Below, in pieces: positions 8,963 to 17,278 of a DNA stretch of 64,000 nt (position 1 is its first letter; each line of letters begins with the position of its first letter). The notes beneath the pieces are model-generated. The model was not told the origin of the DNA and did not search any database. It saw nothing but the letters and a program-made list of their open reading frames with translations. The DNA comes from Dyella solisilvae (GTDB taxonomy: Bacteria > Pseudomonadota > Gammaproteobacteria > Xanthomonadales > Rhodanobacteraceae). The DNA lies in NCBI RefSeq assembly GCF_003351225.1, contig NZ_QQSY01000002.1, positions 83,991 to 147,990 on the forward strand, given 5' to 3'. The position numbers were made by a program, and so were the translations under genes.

Positions 8963-9880
8963 ATGGCGCAGCAGTACCCCGACTGGATCTGGCAGAACGG
9001 CGTGATCAAGCCCTGGCCCGAAGCGACCACGCACGTCATGGCCCACGCGCTGCATTACGGATCCTCGGTGTTCGAAGGCATCCGCAGCTACGCGACGCCA
9101 GATGGCGCGGCGATCTTCCGCCTCACCGACCACCTCAAGCGGCTGTACCAGTCGGCCAAGATCTACGACATGGCCCTGCCCTACACGCAGGACGAGCTGG
9201 CCGCCGCGTGCCGCGAGGTGGTGCGCAAGAACGGCCTCAACGCCGCGTACCTGCGTCCGGTCGCCTACCGTGGCCTGGGTGGCTTTGGCCTGTCCGCCGA
9301 GACGCCGATCGACGTCGCCGTCGCCGCGTGGCCGATGGGTCCCTACCTTGGCCCCGAGGCTCTCGAGAACGGCATCGACGCGTGCGTGTCGAGCTGGCAG
9401 CGCTTTGCGCCCAACACGATTCCGGCCGGCGCGAAGGCAGGCGGCAATTACCTTTCCGGCCAGCTGATCGCGCGCGAAGCGCGCCGCCTGGGCTTCGGCG
9501 AAGGCATCGCCATGGCCTCCAGCGGCCTGCTCAGCGAGGGCGCCGGCGAGAACCTGTTCCTGGTCTTCGATGGCGTGCTGCACACGACCCCGGCCAGCGC
9601 CTCCATCCTCACCGGCATCACCCGTGACACGCTCAAGACGCTGGCCCGCGAGGATGGCATCGAGGTGATCGAGCGAGACATCCCGCGCGAGTACCTGTAC
9701 CTGTGCGACGAACTGCTGATGTGCGGTACCGCCGCGGAAATCACCCCGATCCGCTCGGTGGACGGCAAGAAAATCGGCAGCGGCAAGGCCGGTCGCGTCA
9801 CCCGTCGCCTGCAGGAGCTGTTCTTCGGCCTGTTCAACGGCAAGACCAACGACCAGTGGGGCTGGCTGGAACCGCTGTAA
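8963..9880 (+). CDS. ilvE: Branched-chain amino acid aminotransferase IlvE
   Basis: PLP-dependent class IV aminotransferase, 305 residues, making the final step in Ile/Val/Leu synthesis. Motifs: HALHYGSSVFEGIRSY at the N-terminus, the lysine site in AGAKAGGNYLSGQL, EGAGENLFLV, and the cofactor-phosphate loop around TGITRDT. I used the ATG at 8963, giving the standard MAQQYPDWIWQNG start; the longer in-frame reading from 8618 lies within the upstream gene. A TGGAG ribosome site precedes it. Confidence 0.97.
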   Translation: MAQQYPDWIWQNGVIKPWPEATTHVMAHALHYGSSVFEGIRSYATPDGAAIFRLTDHLKRLYQSAKIYDMALPYTQDELAAACREVVRKNGLNAAYLRPVAYRGLGGFGLSAETPIDVAVAAWPMGPYLGPEALENGIDACVSSWQRFAPNTIPAGAKAGGNYLSGQLIAREARRLGFGEGIAMASSGLLSEGAGENLFLVFDGVLHTTPASASILTGITRDTLKTLAREDGIEVIERDIPREYLYLCDELLMCGTAAEITPIRSVDGKKIGSGKAGRVTRRLQELFFGLFNGKTNDQWGWLEPL

Positions 9881-9893
9881 GTCGCTTTGGTTC

Positions 9894-9924
9894 CGGCAGG
9901 AGCGCACAGAGTGCGCTCCTGCCG
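9894..9924. repeat. REP-like palindrome, also a likely bidirectional terminator
   Basis: Perfect 14-base arms CGGCAGGAGCGCAC and its reverse complement around an AGA loop. It fills the gap between the convergent ilvE and histidine kinase genes. The core (A)GGAGCGCAC...GTGCGCTCC recurs in variant form near 32.2 kb and 43.8 kb in this window. Confidence 0.8.
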
Positions 9925-9938
9925 CCGCGCAGCCGCGA

Positions 9939-11222
9939 TCAGGAAAACACGAGGCTGGCGATCGCCCCGTTGGTTTCGGAACGCGGGCGCATCGACACTT
10001 CCCAGCCGTAGAGGTCGCACAGGCGGCGCACGATGGCCAAGCCCAGGCCGGCGCCGCTTCCACCGGCGCCCTCACCACGCACACCGCGCTGGAACAGCCG
10101 CTCGGCGTCCTCCGGCTTGATGCCGGGACCCGTATCGATCACCTCGATGCGGTCGCCGCGCACCTCGACCGTGACCATGCCCTCCAGCGTGTACTTGATC
10201 GCGTTGCCGATCAGGTTGGTCAGCGCCACCGCCAGCACCGAGGCTGGCGCATTCACGCTCACCCCCTGCTTGACCACCAGCTCGATGTCGAGCGGTTTGT
10301 CGCGCATCTGGGGACGCTGACTCTCGATCACGTCGCTCGCGACCTTCGCCACATCGGTGGTTTCGCCACGCGTGGGTCCACGACGCTCCGCGCGCGACAG
10401 CAACAGCAGCGCCTCGATCAGCTCGGTGGCCTGGCGGGAGGAACGCTCGATACGCTTGAGGCGTTCGCGCAACTTGTCGGTGAGGTCAGGCGAACCTTGC
10501 AGCAGCTCGGTGGTGCTGGCGATGACCGCCAGCGGCGTGCGCAGCTCGTGGCTGACGTCGGAATTGAACTCGCGGTCGCGTTCGACCATGGCGGTCAGGC
10601 GCGAGGAGTACTCGTCCAGCGCCAGCGCCAGCTCGCCCACCTCGTCGTCGGCAAAATGCGGCGCCAGCGGCTCGGCCTTGCCGTTCTTGCGGAAGTCGCG
10701 CAGGCGGCGCGCCAGCTCGCTCACCGGCTTGAGCACCTTGCGCGAAAGCCACAAGCCAAGCACCAGCGACAGCAGGCCAAACAGGAACACCGCGCCGATC
10801 ACGCTGAAAAGCAGCTGCTGCTTCCCCAGTTCCTCGCGCGTCACGTCGTAGCGCAGGAAGCTGATGATGCCGTTCTCGCGGAACACCGCCAGCTTGTAGT
10901 GATGGCGCTGGCCATCGCCATCGGTTTCGTAGATGTCATGCACGCCGGTGGACAAGTTCTGCCACGACAGCGGCGCCTTGTAGAGCGTGCGGTCGCTCAG
11001 CACCGTGCCGGTGAGCAACCGCGAGCCGCTGGGCGCGCCGGGGTGATCATGCGCCTGCTGATTGGCCCAGCGCGCATCGTCCATCAGGCTGGAATTGACC
11101 AGCTGATCCTCGACGCGGGTGCGGATATTCAGCGCGGCCAGCGCAAACAACGCGCTGAGGCCAAAGCCGAACAGCGCGAAGGAGACGACCAGGCGGAACC
11201 TGAGCTTACGCCTGGACTGCAT
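9939..11222 (-). CDS. Sensor histidine kinase (ColS/PhoQ-like)
   Basis: Inner-membrane sensor kinase of 427 residues. Two membrane segments (about 10-30 and 137-159) flank a periplasmic sensor region of roughly 100 residues, followed by HAMP, a HisKA domain with the phosphoacceptor His225 (SDVSHELRTP), and a HATPase domain with N box (NLIGNAIKYT), G1 (DTGPGIKPED) and G2 (GAGLGLAIVRRL) motifs. It overlaps the response regulator gene by 17 bases. Similarity of the partner to ColR suggests a ColRS-like envelope or metal stress system, but the sensor domain alone does not settle the signal. Confidence 0.92.
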   Translation of the reverse strand: MQSRRKLRFRLVVSFALFGFGLSALFALAALNIRTRVEDQLVNSSLMDDARWANQQAHDHPGAPSGSRLLTGTVLSDRTLYKAPLSWQNLSTGVHDIYETDGDGQRHHYKLAVFRENGIISFLRYDVTREELGKQQLLFSVIGAVFLFGLLSLVLGLWLSRKVLKPVSELARRLRDFRKNGKAEPLAPHFADDEVGELALALDEYSSRLTAMVERDREFNSDVSHELRTPLAVIASTTELLQGSPDLTDKLRERLKRIERSSRQATELIEALLLLSRAERRGPTRGETTDVAKVASDVIESQRPQMRDKPLDIELVVKQGVSVNAPASVLAVALTNLIGNAIKYTLEGMVTVEVRGDRIEVIDTGPGIKPEDAERLFQRGVRGEGAGGSGAGLGLAIVRRLCDLYGWEVSMRPRSETNGAIASLVFS

Positions 11223-11892
11223 CCGGTTCGACCATCCGATATCCGATGCCGTGCCGCGTGTGGATCAGCGGCTTTTCGAACGGCTTGTCGATCGCGGCGC
11301 GCAGACCGTGGATGTGCACGCGCAGCGAATCGCTGTCGGGCAGTTCCTCGCCCCACACGCGCTGTTCCAGGTCCTGGCGGGTCACCACCGAAGGGCTGGC
11401 TTCCATCAGCGCCTGCAATAGTTTCAGGCCGATCGGGTTGAGCTGGATCGACTTGCCCTCGCGAGTCACCGTGAGCGTGTCCAGGTTGTAGGTGAGATCG
11501 CCCACCTTCAGCACGCGGCTCTGCGGACCCTTGCCGCGACGGGCCAGCACTTCCAGACGCGCCGCCAGCTCCTGCAGCGCGAACGGCTTGGTCATGTAGT
11601 CGTCGGCGCCGGATTCGAAGCCGGTGAGCTTCTGTTCCAACGCGTCGCGCGCGGTCAGCATGAGGATAGGCGTCTGCTTGTGCGCCTCGTGGCGCAGCTT
11701 GCGTGCGACGTCCAGACCGTCCATGCCTGGCAAGGTCAGGTCGAGCACGATGACGTCGAAGTCATGCACCACGGCCAGATGCAGGCCAGTGACGCCATCC
11801 CCGGCAAAGTCGACCACATGGCCGCGGTCTTCCAGATAATCGCCGATGTTGGTCGCGATATCGCTGTTGTCTTCGATCACCAGTACGCGCAT
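11206..11892 (-). CDS. OmpR-family response regulator (ColR-like)
   Basis: Two-component response regulator of 228 residues. Receiver domain with acidic pocket E7/D8, phosphoacceptor Asp51 (IVLDLTLPGMDG), the Thr of MLTARD and the Lys of MTKPF; then a winged-helix DNA-binding domain (TRQDLEQRVWG, SLRVHIHGLRAAID). I chose MRVLVIEDN at 11892; an in-frame reading to 11946 adds 18 residues without family resemblance. First gene of a two-gene unit with the kinase. Confidence 0.94.
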   Translation of the reverse strand: MRVLVIEDNSDIATNIGDYLEDRGHVVDFAGDGVTGLHLAVVHDFDVIVLDLTLPGMDGLDVARKLRHEAHKQTPILMLTARDALEQKLTGFESGADDYMTKPFALQELAARLEVLARRGKGPQSRVLKVGDLTYNLDTLTVTREGKSIQLNPIGLKLLQALMEASPSVVTRQDLEQRVWGEELPDSDSLRVHIHGLRAAIDKPFEKPLIHTRHGIGYRMVEPDAVQA

Positions 11893-11938
11893 GCGTCCTC
11901 CATACGCAGCCGGCATAGGGGCCGGCCGAGGGCTCAAG

Positions 11939-11955
11939 CTTAACAATTAACAAGC
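11939..11955 (-). promoter_or_regulatory. Tandem TTGTTAA repeat upstream of the response regulator
   Basis: On the minus strand the sequence is CTTGTTAATTGTTAAG, two adjacent 7-base copies of TTGTTAA, about 47 bases before the response regulator start. OmpR-family regulators often bind direct repeats, so this may be an autoregulatory site, or it may simply be an AT-rich promoter region. No consensus for this regulator can be checked here. Confidence 0.4.
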
Positions 11956-12015
11956 CAGCACGGGGGAAAAGGAGCCCGGCGGGGGCCGAGCTGGAGGGCG
12001 GCCGGGAACAGGCAA

Positions 12016-12058
12016 GAAAAAAGCCCAGGCGGGTCGACTTGACGTCGTTCGCCTGGGC
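12016..12058 (-). terminator. Rho-independent terminator
   Basis: GCCCAGGCG (12023-12031) and CGCCTGGGC (12050-12058) form a 9-base stem, with an A run at 12016-12022 that is a U tract on the minus strand. It ends transcription of the small secreted-protein gene and insulates the two-component genes. The rest of the 301-base gap 11893-12193 holds only this hairpin and the TTGTTAA repeat; I see no gene there. Confidence 0.85.
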
Positions 12059-12193
12059 CCAAGCTACTGCCCCGATACCGAAATCTGCTGTCACCAGACC
12101 TTGCGGTTGAAGTGCCAAGCAAATTGCAGTGGGGCTTTTATAGGGGCGCTGCGGTTACAGAGTAGTTAACCTGTACTCACGCCGATGTTAACT

Positions 12194-12679
12194 TCAGTGC
12201 CCGCCGACCGGGTTCTGTTGTTGCTTGGAATCCTGCAGGTAGCGCTGCGTCATGCCCTCTTCCTCCTGCAGCTGACGCTTGGTCTTGCACACCGTCTTGG
12301 GAATGTGGGAGCCCATTGGCTGGACTTGCTCGCAGATCTCGCGGTCGGCGTCGTTGTGCGTGAGGATCGCGTTCACCTCGGACTGGTGGTTGTAGAGCTG
12401 CACCTTGGACGCCTGGTCCATTGCGTCGACCGTGCCGAACTTGTCGTACAGGCCTTGCATGTCGCTGAGATCGCGATTGACGGTGTCCTGATCGCCCTTG
12501 CCTACGGACTCGAATCGCCCCCCGGGCGCCATCTGCTGGCGGACGTGATCGGCCACAGCGGCGAACTCGTCCTTGGTATTTGCCTTGACATCGGGCTTGG
12601 CCTCCTTGGCTTGCACGGCCGCCACCTGCACCAGAATCACCATCGCCGCCACGATCGGCAGCCAGAGTCTTTGCTTCAT
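12194..12679 (-). CDS. Secreted protein of unknown function with a two-cysteine motif
   Basis: A 161-residue protein with a signal peptide (MKQRLWLPIVAAMVILVQVAAVQA), then a charged, mostly helical body. Near the C-terminus is REICEQVQPMGSHIPKTVC, two cysteines 15 residues apart in a Gly-Ser-x-Ile-Pro setting, followed by a Gln/Glu-rich stretch. I recall similar R-x-C...G-S-x-I-x-x-x-V-C-x-T patterns in xanthomonad hypothetical proteins but cannot name a family. Start at 12679 is set by a strong GGAGGAGG ribosome site five to eight bases upstream; the longer reading has none. Confidence 0.8.
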   Translation of the reverse strand: MKQRLWLPIVAAMVILVQVAAVQAKEAKPDVKANTKDEFAAVADHVRQQMAPGGRFESVGKGDQDTVNRDLSDMQGLYDKFGTVDAMDQASKVQLYNHQSEVNAILTHNDADREICEQVQPMGSHIPKTVCKTKRQLQEEEGMTQRYLQDSKQQQNPVGGH

Positions 12680-12856
12680 GCCTCCTCCCAACCTGCGGCA
12701 TCCCCCCTCGGGATGCATCCCACAGGAAGGGCCGATCCTATGCGGGGGGAACGAGCAGAGCCAAGTGTCTTCGGTAGTAGGCCTGAGCGTCTCGCCGTCG
12801 TGCTGCTGACGGAGCGCCACGCAAAGCGCGGCGGGCGCACTGCGTAAGCGTTAACG

Positions 12857-13774
12857 CTAGACCACGCGCTGGGCGCGACGATGCACCTTGGCGCTGACGC
12901 CGCCCGCCTCCGCTTCCAGCAAGCCGATGATGGCCGCCGCCACGTCCACACCGGTCGCAGCCTCGATGCCCTCCAGACCAGGCGAGGCGTTCACCTCGAG
13001 GATCAGCGGGCCGCGCTTGGAACGCAGCATGTCGACGCCGGCAACCCCCAGGCCCAGCGCCGCCGCGGCCTGCACCGCAATCCGGCGCTCCTCCGCACTC
13101 AGCGTCGCCGCACTGGCGGAGCCACCGCGATGCAGATTCGCGCGGAACTCGCCTGGACTGGCCTCGCGCTGCATCGCGGCGACCACTTTCCTGCCGACCA
13201 CGAAGCAGCGCAGGTCGCTGCCCTTCGCCTCGCCGATGAACTCCTGCACCAGGAAATTGGCGTAAAGGCCACGGAAGGCCTCAATCACGCTCTGCGAGGC
13301 GCTTTTTTTCTCCGCAAGCACCACGCCGGTGCCCTGGCTGCCTTCGTTGAGTTTGATCACGTGGGGCGGGTCGCCCAGCATGGCCAGCACGTCGGCCGTA
13401 TCGTCGGGGTTGTCGCCGAACACGGTGGCCGGCATGTCCAGCCCCTTGGCCGACAGGATCTGCAGGCAGCGCAACTTGTCGCGCGCGCGCAGCACGGCGT
13501 CCGACGAGTTGGGCGTGTACACCCCCATCATTTCCAGCTGGCGCAGCACCGCAGTGCCGTAAAACGTGCTGGTGACGCCAATGCGAGGAATCACCGCATC
13601 GATCCCGTGCAGCGCCTTGCCCTTGTAGCGGATGGACATGTTGCCGGGCGCGATGCGCACGTAGCAGCGCAACGGATCGAGCACGCGCACCACATGACCA
13701 CGCTCGCGCGCCACGTCGACCAGGCGCTGGGTGGAATACAGGCGGGTGTTGCGGGAGAGGATGGCAATCTTCAT
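12857..13774 (-). CDS. rimK: ATP-grasp ligase RimK (ribosomal S6 glutamate ligase-like)
   Basis: ATP-grasp ligase of 305 residues. In E. coli RimK adds glutamate residues to ribosomal protein S6 and makes poly-alpha-glutamate. Motifs: [20 protein letters not shown]-terminus, [40 protein letters not shown] (ATP-binding), [18 protein letters not shown], and the metal-binding end [15 protein letters not shown]. Start at 13774 overlaps the rimB-like gene by ATGA; the longer frame to 14077 would run antisense-like through rimB. Length and motifs are normal. Confidence 0.93.
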   Translation of the reverse strand: MKIAILSRNTRLYSTQRLVDVARERGHVVRVLDPLRCYVRIAPGNMSIRYKGKALHGIDAVIPRIGVTSTFYGTAVLRQLEMMGVYTPNSSDAVLRARDKLRCLQILSAKGLDMPATVFGDNPDDTADVLAMLGDPPHVIKLNEGSQGTGVVLAEKKSASQSVIEAFRGLYANFLVQEFIGEAKGSDLRCFVVGRKVVAAMQREASPGEFRANLHRGGSASAATLSAEERRIAVQAAAALGLGVAGVDMLRSKRGPLILEVNASPGLEGIEAATGVDVAAAIIGLLEAEAGGVSAKVHRRAQRVV

Positions 13775-14226
13775 GGAACACCCGTCGACACGATCGGCAA
13801 CGATCGCGGCTGCGTATAGGAAAGCGCGGGATCGACCGCGAAACGGCCGAGCAGCGCAGTGCGGCCCAGCAGCATGGGAAACAGCATATGTCGCCGATCG
13901 GTCAGATTGATGTCGACCGGAAAACACTCGCCCGCGAGCTGCACCTCGGTACGGATGAACCAGCGCAGGGTCCGCCGCCCCCCGGTGTCGGTGACTGCGC
14001 GCCGGTCCAGCGCTGGCGCTTCGCAGGCCACTCCGACGCGGTGCCGGCTGCCGACATTCACAGCGAACCGCAACCACGTCTCGCCATCGCGCTCGAAGCT
14101 TTCCAGAGCGTCCACGTGCAGCGAACTGCTGCGCGCTCCGGTGTCGAGCTTGGCCTTGAGCCGGGGGATGCCGAGCAACGGCAACGCCAGACGCTCCCGC
14201 CAGCCGAGGGTGATCACATCCGCCAT
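13771..14226 (-). CDS. rimB: RimB-like retropepsin-type protease (DUF785/RimK-linked)
   Basis: A 151-residue protein of the ATP-dependent zinc protease / RimB family, a retropepsin-like aspartic protease. The active-site motif [11 protein letters not shown] is near residue 25, and a second conserved region [17 protein letters not shown] is near the C-terminus. In Pseudomonas, RimB acts with RimK to control S6 glutamylation by removing glutamates. Here rimB precedes and overlaps rimK by four bases, so the two are co-translated. Function is inferred from family plus pairing. Confidence 0.85.
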   Translation of the reverse strand: MADVITLGWRERLALPLLGIPRLKAKLDTGARSSSLHVDALESFERDGETWLRFAVNVGSRHRVGVACEAPALDRRAVTDTGGRRTLRWFIRTEVQLAGECFPVDINLTDRRHMLFPMLLGRTALLGRFAVDPALSYTQPRSLPIVSTGVP

Positions 14227-14298
14227 TATCAGCGCACGCCGCAGGGTTACGTGAAAGGAGCTCGGTGGGGTCGGGAGCTTGGGAGACTGACTCTAGTG

Positions 14299-14372
14299 TG
14301 GAGCGGGTGAAGGGAATCGAACCCTCGTCAGTAGCTTGGGAAGCTACAGCTCTACCATTGAGCTACACCCGC
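14299..14372 (-). tRNA. tRNA-Gly (anticodon CCC), CCA encoded
   Basis: The minus strand folds as a cloverleaf: acceptor GCGGGTG/CACCCGC, D arm GCTC-AATGGTA-GAGC, anticodon stem GTAGC/GCTAC with loop TTCCCAA (anticodon CCC), T arm AGGG-TTCGATT-CCCT, discriminator T, and genomic CCA (14299-14301). Confidence 0.96.
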
Positions 14373-14612
14373 AGCGCCCGGCGATGGTAACCCGGGACCG
14401 GCGGCATTTGGAACCGCTGGCCAGCCCAACACGGGATAAACCGGACATGGCGGCGCGCTGAATCGTCAGCGGCAACCGACCTGCCGGGTTCTTGCAGCCG
14501 CGCGACCGATCATCCGCATAATGTGCCCGTCGACGCCCGTACGCGCCTGCGCGTTACCACGGGGGACGATTCGATCGCGCGACGACGTCGCGCCTTGCTC
14601 TGGAGATTTTCG

Positions 14613-16796
14613 ATGCGTGTGCTTCCTGCTTGCCCGACATCGCCGAAAGGCTGGCGATGGCTGGCTGCCGTCCTGCTGATCGGCGCCAGCTGCCTGGTGC
14701 AGGCGCAAACCCCGCCGCCGCCCGATGACGGCGGCGCCGCTGGCGACCCGCCCTCGCGCGTAGCGCGCCTGTCCTACCGCGAGGGCGACGTGGGCCTGCT
14801 GCCTGCGGGCGAGAAGGATTGGGGCGACGCCAGCCTCAACCGGCCGCTGACCACCGGCGATCGTCTGTCCACCGGGCAGAACGCGCGCGCCGAACTGGAG
14901 CTGGGCGGGGGCACGCTGCGCATCGCCGACGATTCCAACTTCGGCTTTCTCAGCCTCAACGACCAGTTGAGCCAGGTGGAGCTCACCCAAGGCACGCTCA
15001 ACCTGTCGGTCCGCGGCCTGGCCGAGGGCCAGAGCTACGAGATCGACACGCCCACGGTCGCCCTGGTGGTGGATCAGCCGGGCAACTATCGCGTGGACAT
15101 CAGCGAGGACGGCAAGTCGACCCGGGTCACCGCTTTCGAAGGCCGGGCCACGGTTTACGGCGAGGCCAATGCACAGCGCATGGTCGCCGGCGGGCGCAGC
15201 TACGAGTTCGCCGATTCCTCGCTCGGCGAGGTGACCATCAGCGATATCGACGGCGGCGACGACTTCGACGCCTGGTGCAACAGCCGCGACCAGCGCTACG
15301 GGCGCTCGGAGTCCGGCCAGTACGTTTCGAACGAGGTGGTGGGCTACCAGGACCTGGACCACTACGGCAACTGGCAGTCCGACCCCCAGTATGGCCAGGT
15401 CTGGTACCCGGCCGATGTCGCCGTGGGCTGGGCTCCGTATCGCGATGGCCACTGGGCCTATGTCGCGCCCTGGGGTTGGACCTGGGTGGATGACTCGCCT
15501 TGGGGCTTTGCGCCGTATCACTACGGCCGCTGGGCCTATGTGGGTAACCGCTGGGGCTGGGTTCCCGGACCGGTGGGCGTGCGTCCGGTGTATGCGCCGG
15601 CCCTGGTCGCCTTCGTGGGCGGTGCCGGCATCGGCGTGTCGGTGGGTGTCGGCGGCGGCCCAGTGGGCTGGTTCCCGCTCGGCCCGGGCGAGGTTTACAA
15701 CCCCTGGTACCACGCCAGCCGCAACTACTACACCAGCGTCAACGTCGCCAACATCTACGCGCGAAACGACCGCAACCTGGTGATCAACAACATCAACAAC
15801 CATTACGGCTACTTCCGCGATGGCCGGCCGATGCCGAACGAGCGGTACTTCAACCGCGAAGCGCCGCATGCCTTTACCGCCATGTCCAGCCAGGATTTCG
15901 CGGCCGCGCGCAACGCGCAGCACCACATGATGGCGTTCGATCCCGGCCGTTTCGCCGCCGCGCCGGTGATGCCCCGTGGCGCCGGCGTGCAACCCGTGCA
16001 CACCAGCTTCGCGCCGCCCCGCGCGGCGGGCGAACGCAGCCTGCCGGCTGGCGGGTTCCAGCGTGACGTCGTCGCACGCAATGCGCCGATGGCGCCGTAT
16101 GCCGGTCGCACGGCTGGCGCTCCCCGCCCGACTCAGGGACCGACCAACGTCCGCATGCTCGACCCATCCAACGGGGGCGGCCGCCCGGCCATGGCCGGGC
16201 GCACCGAGATGCCGGCCATGGAGCGCGCCCAGCCCGACATGCGCAATGGCGGCAGCGTCCGCCAGCCGATGGCGCAGGACAACGAGCCGCCGGCCGTGCG
16301 TCAGGGCGAACTGCCTTCGGCGCGCTACGCCCGGCCGCAGTCCTACGCTGATCGCCCGGCGCCATCTGACCGTGCGGGCTCCGGCAACCAGCCGCGCCCG
16401 GGCGTCAGCTACATCCCCAGCGCCGAGCAGGACCGGGCGGTCCGCGCGCAACCGCAGCCCGGCAACCTGCCCAGCACACCGCGCTTCGAACGGGCACAGC
16501 CGTCCCAGGGCGGCGAGGACAACGCTCAGCGCTACCAGCGTGAAAACGCCAGCCCTCGCCAGGCGCCGCAGGAGTCACGCTATGTGCCGCCCCAGCGCGA
16601 AGCCCAGGCGGCAGGTGGCTATCAGCCGCCGCAACGCAGCTACGAGCCGCCCCGTGGTTACGAGCCTCCTCGTGGCAACCCCACGCCTCAGCCTCAGGCC
16701 CAGCCACACCCGGCCCAGAACGGCGGTCAGCAGGCGCATCCGCAGGCCAACCACGACGACCATCGCGCCCAGCACAAGGACGATCAGCACAACTGA
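14613..16796 (+). CDS. FecR-domain / DUF6600 secreted protein with Pro/Gln-rich tail
   Basis: A 727-residue exported protein. A signal peptide ends near AGCTGCCTGGTGCAGGCG (SCLVQA). A FecR-like domain follows (about residues 50-200, from ARLSYREGDVGLL through TPTVALVVDQPGNYRVDISEDG). Next is a Trp/Tyr-rich region with repeated W-x-x-Y-x-x-G-x-W units (VGWAPYRDGHWAYV, GFAPYHYGRWAYV, GNRWGWVPG), the DUF6600 signature, then a Gly-rich stretch. About 300 C-terminal residues are low-complexity, rich in Pro, Gln, Arg and Ala. I chose ATG 14613 with TGGAG upstream. The role is unknown; a cell-surface or periplasmic structural role is a guess from composition. Confidence 0.85.
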   Translation: MRVLPACPTSPKGWRWLAAVLLIGASCLVQAQTPPPPDDGGAAGDPPSRVARLSYREGDVGLLPAGEKDWGDASLNRPLTTGDRLSTGQNARAELELGGGTLRIADDSNFGFLSLNDQLSQVELTQGTLNLSVRGLAEGQSYEIDTPTVALVVDQPGNYRVDISEDGKSTRVTAFEGRATVYGEANAQRMVAGGRSYEFADSSLGEVTISDIDGGDDFDAWCNSRDQRYGRSESGQYVSNEVVGYQDLDHYGNWQSDPQYGQVWYPADVAVGWAPYRDGHWAYVAPWGWTWVDDSPWGFAPYHYGRWAYVGNRWGWVPGPVGVRPVYAPALVAFVGGAGIGVSVGVGGGPVGWFPLGPGEVYNPWYHASRNYYTSVNVANIYARNDRNLVINNINNHYGYFRDGRPMPNERYFNREAPHAFTAMSSQDFAAARNAQHHMMAFDPGRFAAAPVMPRGAGVQPVHTSFAPPRAAGERSLPAGGFQRDVVARNAPMAPYAGRTAGAPRPTQGPTNVRMLDPSNGGGRPAMAGRTEMPAMERAQPDMRNGGSVRQPMAQDNEPPAVRQGELPSARYARPQSYADRPAPSDRAGSGNQPRPGVSYIPSAEQDRAVRAQPQPGNLPSTPRFERAQPSQGGEDNAQRYQRENASPRQAPQESRYVPPQREAQAAGGYQPPQRSYEPPRGYEPPRGNPTPQPQAQPHPAQNGGQQAHPQANHDDHRAQHKDDQHN

Positions 16797-16814
16797 TCGT
16801 TCTGCACCACCAAG

Positions 16815-16844
16815 AGACCCCGGGAACATCCCGGGGTCTTCTTT
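16815..16844 (+). terminator. Rho-independent terminator
   Basis: AGACCCCGGG and CCCGGGGTCT form a 10-base stem around AACAT, followed by TCTTT, 19 bases after the FecR-domain gene stop. Confidence 0.88.
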
Positions 16845-17019
16845 CCCCCGCAAGCGGGAGTCCCGTGCCATCGCCCGCCGTGACGTGAAAGACGGCTGGC
16901 TCGCGCTTTTCGGGGGGATGGCGCACGGCGGCGCGGACATTTCATAAACCGGGGCCCGCCGTGGGCCGGCCCCTTCACTCTATGCCGGCAAGCCGGCCGC
17001 CAGCGGCTACAATAGGCGA

Positions 17020-17220
17020 ATGCATATCACGCTCAACGGCAGCCCCAGGGACTGCGCCACCGCCACGACCGTCGCCCAGTTGCTTCAGGACGCCGGTTAC
17101 GGCGCCCGCCGCGTCGCGGTGGAAGTGAACCGCGAAATCGTCCCTCGCAGCCTGCACACCAGCCATGAGCTGGCCGATGGCGACCAGGTCGAGATCGTCC
17201 ACGCCATCGGCGGCGGCTGA
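17020..17220 (+). CDS. thiS: Sulfur carrier protein ThiS
   Basis: A 66-residue ubiquitin-like sulfur carrier for thiazole synthesis in thiamin biosynthesis. Begins [12 protein letters not shown] and ends in the required Gly-Gly (HAIGGG), which is adenylated and thiocarboxylated. Directly followed by thiG. No ribosome site is visible; TACAAT at 17008-17013 sits seven bases before the ATG, so the transcript may start at the A of the start codon. No TPP riboswitch elements are visible upstream. Confidence 0.95.
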   Translation: MHITLNGSPRDCATATTVAQLLQDAGYGARRVAVEVNREIVPRSLHTSHELADGDQVEIVHAIGGG

Positions 17221-17278
17221 TCGCCCCGCTCCCATCACGGCGTCAAACTCGCTGGCGCCCGCAGCCCAAGACACCACG

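Noticed and set aside
8909..10084. Minus-strand frame of 391 codons over ilvE
   Set aside because: Antisense to ilvE, which has all aminotransferase motifs.
14466..16451. Minus-strand open frame of 661 codons
   Set aside because: Antisense to the FecR-domain gene, which has a signal peptide, ribosome site and terminator. The antisense product is repetitive Ala/Val/His/Arg sequence with no domain.
16845..17019. TPP riboswitch before thiS
   Set aside because: The conserved CTGAGA and GATG/CCTGAT-type elements are not visible, and the likely -10 box is seven bases from the ATG.
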